The position numbers and the translations under genes are program-made. From Leadbetterella sp031420365 (GTDB taxonomy: Bacteria > Bacteroidota > Bacteroidia > Cytophagales > Spirosomataceae), in the NCBI GenBank assembly GCA_031420365.1, contig JANOMP010000311.1, positions 1 to 19,956 on the forward strand: a DNA stretch of 19,956 bases, given 5' to 3'. The notes beneath the pieces were generated by a model. It did not search any database and was not told where the DNA came from. It saw only the letters and a list, made by a program, of their open reading frames with translations. This document shows positions 6,825 to 12,866 of this stretch, in pieces (the first letter of the stretch is position 1; each line of letters begins with the position of its first letter).

Positions 6825-7230
6825 TACTGGCATCCGACTAAAACTTAATTCGCTCAAAAATACTGCATAAAAGTACTTATGAGGCACATTTATTCAGATT
6901 CTTAAAAAGACCCACCTAACATACTCTGCGTCGCCTGCCGCGGAGCAAAGGGCGTTCCCCTTCTTTTTTGCGTACGACGCACCGCCGGGATGCCGGCCCA
7001 GTCAGAAAAGAATCGGAGTGGCGTCCCACCAAAAAAAACAGCCTGGCAGCTACCGACCGCCAGCAAACTCACATCGGCCTGCCGCACCACCTCAAAATTC
7101 TATAAATCAATAGGTTACAAAAGTTTAAATTTGTGTCAAAGAATTTTGAGCGCCGGGTTGCCGTACCATTTCAAACAGTGCTGGCTGATATAAGGAACAT
7201 ATTTCTTTTATTTTTTCTCGGATGCCAGTA
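6825..7230. mobile_element. MITE-like non-autonomous element with inverted ends and GC-rich core
   Basis: The ends are perfect 13-bp inverted repeats: TACTGGCATCCGA at 6825-6837 and TCGGATGCCAGTA at 7218-7230. The match extends to 16 bp when flanking bases are included. Exact 9-bp direct repeats flank them. At 406 bp the element is too short for a transposase and I see no coding frame with family features. Bases 6901-7080 are about 58% G+C by hand count, while the flank at 7261-7320 is about 15%. Inside are an 11-bp inverted repeat CTCAAAATTCT/AGAATTTTGAG (7091-7101 with 7140-7150) and short GC hairpins such as GCCGG-GATG-CCGGC near 6983-6996. This fits a transposed, structured, non-coding element mobilised in trans. 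The family of the helper transposase is not recognisable to me. Confidence 0.75.
7091..7150. repeat. Internal inverted repeat of the MITE-like element
   Basis: CTCAAAATTCT at 7091-7101 is the exact reverse complement of AGAATTTTGAG at 7140-7150, enclosing 38 AT-rich bases. It sits at the right border of the GC-rich core and could fold into a stem in RNA or single-stranded DNA. Confidence 0.7.
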
Positions 7231-7239
7231 ATTTGTAAT
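7231..7239 (+). repeat. Target site duplication, right copy (ATTTGTAAT)
   Basis: Exact copy of 6816-6824, directly outside the right inverted end of the element. Removing the element plus one copy restores an uninterrupted DinB-like 3' end running into AT-rich intergenic DNA. Confidence 0.75.
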
Positions 7240-7616
7240 CAATTAGTTTTTTGTGTGAAGTTTGTTGAAAAGTAAAATATTGAATTTTTTTTTCATTTGA
7301 ATTTTATCAATACAATATGAATCTCAAAATTGGTTTAATTTTTTTTTTATAATATTTAATTTTTTAAGATTTTGAATTTATTGGGCTGTTAAAGGGAAAA
7401 TTAGGTAATCATTTTTAATTTCTTTACTTTTTGAAATTTATTATTTCTATATTACTTTTGTAAAGTATTTTAGCTGCCATATTGCGTTTAAATTTTGATT
7501 GATAATCTTTTTTTAATTATTACAGGAAAGGAATTAAATAAGTCTCTGAAATTTATTTGTAAAAAAAAAGGCACTTGAATCATCCAATTGTTATTTAAAA
7601 TAATTACAAGAAATTT
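7240..7616. other. AT-rich intergenic region without a recognisable gene
   Basis: Between the right target duplication and the 3' end of the SerB-SerA gene there is very AT-rich DNA with long T runs. Reading frames are short and broken by stops. A TACTTTTG at 7453-7460 matches the promoter box on the plus strand, but no gene follows it. I see no clear terminator for the SerB-SerA transcript. Confidence 0.5.
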
Positions 7617-9518
7617 CTAGAAAAGCATCCTAAACTTAATAGTTTCTTCAATAGCCTTAATATCTTGAACAAACTCTCTTGAATACGATTTTTCTATATC
7701 AACTATTACATATCCTAAGTCTTCGTCAGTTTTCAAATATTGCCCTGTAATATTAATATTATGTTTCGCAAAGATTGTATTCAATTTTGCTAAAATACCC
7801 GGCTTGTTTTGGTGAACATGCAACAATCTATGCGAATTTTGAAGCAAAGGCAGTGTAAGTTCAGGAAAATTAACGCTTCCAGTAGTACTGCCATTATTTA
7901 TATATTCTAAAAGCCTCTCTGGAACATAAGTGCCAATTCCTTGCTGAGCTTCCTCTGTGCTTCCTCCAATGTGTGGGGTTAAAATTACATTTTCAAGTCC
8001 AATTAACTCTGAAACAAAAGGGTCGCTGTTGGTATTAGGCTCTTCTGGAAAAACGTCTAAACCAGCTCCATGTATTCTGCCAGATTTTATGGCTTTAACT
8101 AATTCTGGTATTTGAACCACCGAACCTCTTGCCAAATTTAAGAAAATTACCCCATCTTTCATCTGATTAAACTCTTTCTCACCAATCAAATTCGTATTAT
8201 CTTTTCTTCCGTCTATATGCAAACTTACCACATCGGAAATGCTAAATACTTCTTCCATTGATTTACATTTTTTTGCATTTCCTATTGGCATTTTATCCAC
8301 AAGGTCATAAAAATAAATCTCCATTCCTAATGCTTCACCAATGACAGAAAGTTGAGTACCAATATGGCCGTATCCAATCATACCAAGTTTTTTTCCCCTA
8401 ACTTCAAAACTATTGTTAGCAGATTTGTCCCATATACCTTTGTGCATTCCATTGCTTTTTTGCACAACTTTTCGAATCAGAATTATCATTTCTCCAATCA
8501 CCAATTCTACTACAGAACGGGTATTGCTATAGGGAGCGTTAAAAACTGCAATGCCTTTTTGTGATGCTGTTTTCAAATCAATTTGATTTGTTCCAATACA
8601 AAAAGCACCTATTGCCAAAAGCTTATCTGCATTTTCTAAAACTTTTTTTGAAAGATTTGTTTTTGAACGGATGCCAATTATTGATACGTCTTTTATTTTT
8701 TCAATAAGTTCTGCTTCTTTTAAAGCCCCTTTATGAAATTCAACATCAAATCCTTGATCTCGGAATGCTTGAACAGCGGCTGGGTGGACATTTTCAAGCA
8801 AAAGTACTTTAATCATACTTTTTGGATAGGAATGTCCTCTTGGAAGCTGATTGTAAAACAAAAATTCATCCAGACTTTTTATAACAAAATCAGCTACCGC
8901 TATAACGTTTGGTCGTTCTACATTTTCAATAAATGCATAAAATCTATCCGCTAATTTTTCTTTTTTTATTTCATAATCTGTATATCCATCTCCAATTACC
9001 GATATATGTCCTTCTAATTTAAGGGATTTTAAAAGTTTTATTTTTCCACCAGTTTGACTTAAAACATTGGTATTATCCACATCTAGAATATCCCCATTTT
9101 CATTATATATAAATGTGTTTGCATAAACATTCTCTGATTTAATTCCTAAAATCTCTGTAATTGGCAAAATGAATTCTTTAAAACCACTAGAAACAACCAA
9201 AATTTGATCCGAATACTTAGTCAAAAAATTAATATTTCGTTGAAAGGAATCTGAAATATTATTTTTAAGAAATTCAATTAAGATATCAAGATGAATTTTA
9301 TTAGCTTTCAACAATGATATTCTTTGTTTTAATGCCTCAGAGAACGATAATTCTCCGCTCATTCCCAATTCTGTTAGTCGAATAATTTTATTAACAATTT
9401 CTTTACCATTGGGATTTTCTTTTAGGGCAATGGCAGCTAATTGGTCAAGACCTTCAACTTTTGTTATGGTGCTGTCAAAATCAATGACAAAATACTTTTG
9501 CTCGTTTGTAGCTATCAC
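7617..9518 (-). CDS. serA: Fused SerB-like phosphatase / D-3-phosphoglycerate dehydrogenase (SerA)
   Basis: The 633-residue product joins two serine-pathway enzymes. Residues 10-225 form a HAD phosphatase like SerB: FDST with Asp13 and Asp15, the VVSSG motif (108-112), Lys159 and GDGYTD with Asp177 and Asp181. From Met235 the sequence is a full SerA resembling the E. coli type: FCIGTNQ (307-312), the NAD loop GYGHIG (382-387), catalytic Arg464, an acidic partner at Glu492 or Glu493, and His516 in TPHIGG. A C-terminal ACT domain (about 562-633) keeps His569, Asn571 and Asn589, equivalent to residues binding serine in E. coli. Steps one and three of serine synthesis would thus share one chain; serC is not in this window. 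The start is a GTG at 9518. Feedback inhibition by serine is inferred. Confidence 0.93.
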   Translation of the reverse strand: MIATNEQKYFVIDFDSTITKVEGLDQLAAIALKENPNGKEIVNKIIRLTELGMSGELSFSEALKQRISLLKANKIHLDILIEFLKNNISDSFQRNINFLTKYSDQILVVSSGFKEFILPITEILGIKSENVYANTFIYNENGDILDVDNTNVLSQTGGKIKLLKSLKLEGHISVIGDGYTDYEIKKEKLADRFYAFIENVERPNVIAVADFVIKSLDEFLFYNQLPRGHSYPKSMIKVLLLENVHPAAVQAFRDQGFDVEFHKGALKEAELIEKIKDVSIIGIRSKTNLSKKVLENADKLLAIGAFCIGTNQIDLKTASQKGIAVFNAPYSNTRSVVELVIGEMIILIRKVVQKSNGMHKGIWDKSANNSFEVRGKKLGMIGYGHIGTQLSVIGEALGMEIYFYDLVDKMPIGNAKKCKSMEEVFSISDVVSLHIDGRKDNTNLIGEKEFNQMKDGVIFLNLARGSVVQIPELVKAIKSGRIHGAGLDVFPEEPNTNSDPFVSELIGLENVILTPHIGGSTEEAQQGIGTYVPERLLEYINNGSTTGSVNFPELTLPLLQNSHRLLHVHQNKPGILAKLNTIFAKHNINITGQYLKTDEDLGYVIVDIEKSYSREFVQDIKAIEETIKFRMLF

Positions 9519-9541
9519 TAGAAAAAAATATTATTAAGTTT

Positions 9542-9549
9542 CAAATTTA
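9542..9549 (-). promoter_or_regulatory. -7 box (TAAATTTG) upstream of the SerB-SerA gene
   Basis: An exact TAnnTTTG match on the minus strand, 23 bp before the GTG start. No TTG is found at the -33 distance, so this is a moderate call. Confidence 0.4.
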
Positions 9550-9571
9550 AACACTTGAAAAGTTATTTTTG

Positions 9572-9605
9572 AAGAATACTATTCTGAAATTTGAATAGTA
9601 TTCTT
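9572..9605. repeat. Perfect 13-bp inverted repeat upstream of the SerB-SerA gene
   Basis: AAGAATACTATTC (9572-9584) and GAATAGTATTCTT (9593-9605) are exact reverse complements separated by 8 bases. It lies 54-87 bp upstream of the SerB-SerA start, just upstream of the -7 box. On the plus strand the right arm runs into six T bases, as in a terminator, but no plus-strand gene precedes it. It could be an operator, or a terminator for antisense transcription. Confidence 0.6.
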
Positions 9606-9667
9606 TTTTGTAAAAAAAGTCCAAAAAAGCAGTATAAATTATGGAATTTAAACCAATTAATTTCCAT

Positions 9668-9698
9668 AAAAAAAGTTTGACCTAGAAAGACCAAACTT
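9668..9698 (-). terminator. Rho-independent terminator after the DUF2853 gene
   Basis: A 7-bp stem AAGTTTG/CAAACTT (9673-9679 with 9692-9698) with a 12-base loop is followed in the minus-strand transcript by seven T bases (9668-9674). It lies 22 bp after the DUF2853 stop codon, separating that transcript from the SerB-SerA gene. Confidence 0.7.
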
Positions 9699-9720
9699 AA
9701 TTTATGAAAGCAAAATGTAT

Positions 9721-10059
9721 TTAAGAATACATTCCTTCTTTTCCAAATTTTTTGGCAAGTAGAGCATAGGCTACAGCTCTATATTTGTTTTTATTTCCAG
9801 TTCCCATTTTTTCCATAACTTCCTTTATCCCTGCATCTAAAGCTGGACTGTCTTTTAAACCAAGTTTTTTAATTAAAAAATTATTTTTAACTGTATCTAA
9901 TTCTTTTTGATTAGAGCCAGAAACTTTAGAAGAATCATTATTATAGATTGAAGGGCCCAAACCTTTGGCTACACCGGTTAATAATGCCTCATCTAAATCC
10001 AAACCTAGTTCATTACTTTGATTTACATAATCTGCTACACATTCATTGAATTTACTCAT
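9721..10059 (-). CDS. DUF2853 family protein
   Basis: This 112-residue soluble protein matches the DUF2853 pattern as I know it: an N-terminal helical part, then LLTGVAKGLGPSIYNNDSSKVSGS, ELDTVKNNFLIKKLGLKDSPALD, and NKYRAVAYALLAKKFGK near the C-terminus. The family is small, helical and of unknown function, frequent in Bacteroidota and Proteobacteria. It has no signal peptide, membrane segment or cysteine cluster. It appears monocistronic, with its own terminator downstream. I see no good promoter box directly upstream. Confidence 0.85.
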   Translation of the reverse strand: MSKFNECVADYVNQSNELGLDLDEALLTGVAKGLGPSIYNNDSSKVSGSNQKELDTVKNNFLIKKLGLKDSPALDAGIKEVMEKMGTGNKNKYRAVAYALLAKKFGKEGMYS

Positions 10060-10149
10060 AATATTAAAAATTAAAGGGGGATAAATAAAATTTAGGTTAA
10101 ATGTAATTATTTAGATGTAAAAAATCAAAAGAAAATAAAGAAAAAATAT

Positions 10150-11007
10150 TTACTCAACGGTGCTAGTATATTTTAAAAATTTTGGAGAATTGATTTGAGC
10201 TTGAATTCCAAAAAGAAATGAAAAATTATTTAGATATTGAATTGACTGATTGCTAGATTAATCAAAATAATTAAAGTTAAAAGAATTAATAAGTTGTTTA
10301 CTAGGCTTATAAATGCTTTTTAAATACAATCCTAAATCAAATCTTTCAATCACTTTACCTCTCACTTCAAGCAAAAACTCACCAGAAAAAGGTTTATTTT
10401 TTGAAATTAATGAATATTCTATAGAGGTAAGGTCATTATTTAAAGGATTTCTTCCAGTTCTAAATTTAATAATTTCATTTTCAATTGATTGCTTTGAACT
10501 TGGCAATTGATAAATAATTCCTAAGCCCAAATTAATGAAGGCAGATTTTGCTACTTTATCAATAATTAATACTCTTTTTTTTAATCTAAAGGGTATTGCA
10601 TGAAATTTTTGACCATTTAAAAACGTCAATGGAAATGGTCCCGGATTTATTTCATTTAAATTTGACTTTAAGTAAGTAGGGTTACTTATATAGCCAATTT
10701 CCCAATAATAATTATAATCTCTGTTTTGTCCAAATACTGTTTCCCAATATAAATTTAATCCCGAATTTGAATCAATTTCAAAGGTAGGTTCTTTTTGAAA
10801 TGCTGAATAATTTTTTTTGAAACCACCAGCTAAACCAAAATAATAGTGTATACCAAAAGATTTAAGATTTGGCATGCTTAAAAGTTCGTTGGTTTCCTTT
10901 CTATTTTTTGGTAATTCATAATAAGGCTTTTCTTGAGCTTTAGTATATTTTGTAACCAATAAAGAACAAAGAAATAGAACTAAATAATGCCTAAATATGG
11001 AATTCAT
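10150..11007 (-). pseudogene. Secreted, probable outer-membrane beta-barrel protein interrupted by an in-frame stop
   Basis: The frame from 11007 encodes 249 residues ending at a TAA (10258-10260). It starts with a signal peptide (hydrophobic residues 8-18, likely cleavage between Ala24 and Gln25). The mature part has alternating, aromatic-rich strands such as FGIHYYFGLAGGF, YYWEIGYI and FINLGLGIIYQL, suggesting a barrel. Beyond the TAA the same frame stays open for 35 codons to a second TAA (10150-10152), including NNFSFLFGIQAQI, which looks like a final membrane strand. A nonsense mutation removing the last strand would explain this. The 249-residue protein may instead be genuine. No family is recognised. 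A possible promoter lies about 106 bp upstream. Confidence 0.55.
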
Positions 11008-11040
11008 ATTCTATTTTAATGCTATCTGATTAAAAATACG

Positions 11041-11078
11041 AGAAATATCTTAGAAATATCATTTATTTTTAAATAAAT
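11041..11078. repeat. Direct repeat and palindrome in the leader of the barrel gene
   Basis: AGAAATATC occurs at 11041-11049 and again at 11052-11060, an 11-bp period close to one helical turn. It is followed by the inverted repeat ATTTATTT-TT-AAATAAAT (11061-11078). Both lie between the barrel gene start and its likely promoter. Possible regulator site, but AT-rich DNA gives such patterns by chance. Confidence 0.35.
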
Positions 11079-11112
11079 TTTTAAGGTCTAGACAATATTT
11101 ATTATTATTGCA

Positions 11113-11139
11113 CAAAATTATGCATTATAATTATGGCAA
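11113..11139 (-). promoter_or_regulatory. Possible promoter for the barrel-protein gene (TTG-N16-TAATTTTG)
   Basis: On the minus strand TAATTTTG (11120-11113) matches TAnnTTTG, with a TTG 16 bp upstream (11139-11137). It would give a leader of about 100 bases before the ATG at 11007. The upstream part overlaps the first codons of the divergent small membrane protein gene. Confidence 0.4.
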
Positions 11140-11303
11140 AAGCTTTCGATAACGTTCCTACATGGTTAATGATAACCACTTTTATTTTAATATTACTTGT
11201 TTTAGGTCTTTTTACTGACTTGTTTACATTTGTTGTTGGCACTTTAGTAATGATTTTAATTTTTGCTGGTGGATATGATAGCGAGCATTTAGGAGGCCAT
11301 TAA
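11133..11303 (+). CDS. Small membrane protein of 56 residues, unknown family
   Basis: A complete frame begins ATGGCAAAAGCTTTC and ends TAA at 11301-11303. The product starts MAKAFDNVPTWLM, then has two hydrophobic stretches (about residues 12-28 and 31-46) separated by a single Asp29, and ends in a polar, glycine- and histidine-rich tail, YDSEHLGGH. It could form a two-helix hairpin in the inner membrane with both ends on the same side. Support for a real gene: good hydrophobic organisation, isolation between genes, TATTATTG (one mismatch to the -7 box) at 11103-11110, and a strong terminator 28 bp after the stop. I do not recognise the family. Confidence 0.7.
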   Translation: MAKAFDNVPTWLMITTFILILLVLGLFTDLFTFVVGTLVMILIFAGGYDSEHLGGH

Positions 11304-11330
11304 AATGAAATTTGAAATATTTTAATTTTG

Positions 11331-11358
11331 AGAGGATTTATGTAAGTCCTCTTTTTTT
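11331..11358 (+). terminator. Rho-independent terminator after the 56-residue membrane protein
   Basis: AGAGGATTTA (11331-11340) pairs with TAAGTCCTCT (11343-11352) through ten pairs including one G-T wobble, though the innermost pairs must open to form a loop. Seven T bases follow. It fits the end of a short monocistronic transcript. Confidence 0.8.
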
Positions 11359-11413
11359 ATGGATTTTTTATAATATATTTATTTTTACTTAAATCAAACA
11401 AAGTTTATACTAT

Positions 11414-12772
11414 ATGAATATGAAATATTTTTATTTATGCTTTCTTTTTTCGGCAAATCTTTTTGCCCAAAATTTGGACTCATTAATGATTAAAAAAATA
11501 TTTAATCAAACTTTAATCGATGGAATCGCTTATAAAAATTTGGAATTTTTGTGTAAAAAAATAGGACCAAGACTTAGCGGTTCTGAAGGGGCGAAAAAAG
11601 CTGTTTATTTTACAAAAAGTAAAATGGAGTCTTATGGCTTTGATAATATCTTTTTACAAGATGTGCAAGTACCTCATTGGGAAAGAGGGGTGAAAGAAGA
11701 AGCATATTTTTATCTAAATGGCAAAAAAATAATAGTCAATATTGCTGCTTTAGGTGGCTCAGTTGCTACCCCTTCAGTTGGGTTAACTGCGGAGTTGGTT
11801 GAATTTCAAAATTTCAAAGAACTAAAAGAAGCTGGGAAAGATAAAATTAAGGGCAAAATTGTGTTTTTTAATAGACCAATGGACCCTACTAAAATTAATA
11901 CTTTTGAAGCGTATGGAGGTGCTGTAGATCAGCGTGGTAGCGGGGCTTCTCAGGCCGCTCAATTTGGGGCTTTAGGAGTAATTGTTAGGTCTATGAATTT
12001 AAAAAATGACGATTTGCCTCACACGGGTTCTATGCGATATTCTGGTGGAGCTATGATACCTGCGGCTGCAATTTCTACCAATTCTGCGGATAAATTAAGT
12101 GAGGCTTTAAAGGAAAATCCAGCTTTGAAATTCTTTTTTAAGCAAAATTGTGAAACTTTTGCTGATGTTTCATCTCATAACGTAATAGGAGAAATGATAG
12201 GAACTGAAAAACCAGATGAAATTATACTTATTGGAGGCCATTTGGATTCTTGGGATTTAGGGGAAGGGGCTCATGATGATGGAGCTGGTTGTATGCAGGC
12301 AATTGAAGTTTTAAGAGTTTTAAATTCTTTGGGTTATAAATCTAAAAGGACGATTAGGGTAGTAATGTTTATGAATGAAGAAAATGGATTAAAAGGAGGC
12401 ACAACCTATGCGGATCAAGCAGTATTAAAAAAAGAAAAGCATGTTTATGCCATAGAATCTGATTCTGGAGGATTTACACCGAGGGGCTTTGGAGTAGTTG
12501 GAAATGACAAAGAGATAGAAAAAATAATAAAATTCAAAGATTTGTTATCCTTATATGGACTACACGAAATAGGAAAAGGAAGCGGTGGAGCAGACATTGG
12601 TCCTTTAGCTAAAACTGGAACTGTTTTAATTGGATTCAAACCAGATTCACAAAGATATTTTGATTACCACCATGCAGCTAATGATACTTTTGAAAGTATA
12701 AACAAAAGAGAATTAGAATTGGGAGCCGCTGCAATGTCATCGTTAGTGTTTTTGCTTGATAATTTAAATTAA
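11414..12772 (+). CDS. Secreted M28-family metallopeptidase (carboxypeptidase Q-like)
   Basis: A di-zinc exopeptidase of clan MH, 452 residues, with a signal peptide probably cleaved after Gln19 (NLFAQ). Residues about 130-235 resemble a protease-associated domain inserted in the fold. Metal and catalytic residues are visible: His276 and Asp278 in GGHLDSWD, Asp288 in HDDGAG, Glu322 (base) and Glu323 in NEENG, Asp350 in ESDSGG, and His419/His420 in YHHAAND. The order matches mammalian carboxypeptidase Q (PGCP) and related aminopeptidases. It should release amino acids from short peptides in the periplasm or outside the cell. Exact specificity cannot be assigned. No Shine-Dalgarno is seen; Met3 is an alternative start. 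Confidence 0.92.
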   Translation: MNMKYFYLCFLFSANLFAQNLDSLMIKKIFNQTLIDGIAYKNLEFLCKKIGPRLSGSEGAKKAVYFTKSKMESYGFDNIFLQDVQVPHWERGVKEEAYFYLNGKKIIVNIAALGGSVATPSVGLTAELVEFQNFKELKEAGKDKIKGKIVFFNRPMDPTKINTFEAYGGAVDQRGSGASQAAQFGALGVIVRSMNLKNDDLPHTGSMRYSGGAMIPAAAISTNSADKLSEALKENPALKFFFKQNCETFADVSSHNVIGEMIGTEKPDEIILIGGHLDSWDLGEGAHDDGAGCMQAIEVLRVLNSLGYKSKRTIRVVMFMNEENGLKGGTTYADQAVLKKEKHVYAIESDSGGFTPRGFGVVGNDKEIEKIIKFKDLLSLYGLHEIGKGSGGADIGPLAKTGTVLIGFKPDSQRYFDYHHAANDTFESINKRELELGAAAMSSLVFLLDNLN

Positions 12773-12866
12773 TGATATAAGTTATCTAAGATTATTAATT
12801 GAGTGAAATATTTTGATAAATGTTTTAATATTCTTTAATTTGTTTAGTACAAAAAAAATATTTGCA

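Noticed and set aside
6902..7090. Minus-strand open frame of 62 codons inside the GC-rich core of the inserted element
   Set aside because: It begins with GTG, has no family features, and its composition is explained by the GC-rich core, where stop codons are rare. It is better treated as part of the non-coding element.
6990..7193. Plus-strand open frame of 67 codons inside the inserted element
   Set aside because: It overlaps the minus-strand frame in the same core and runs across the internal inverted repeat. It has no recognisable domain, and both frames cannot easily be real.
8352..8954. Two short plus-strand frames inside the SerB-SerA gene
   Set aside because: They are antisense shadows of a well-supported gene and have no domain features.
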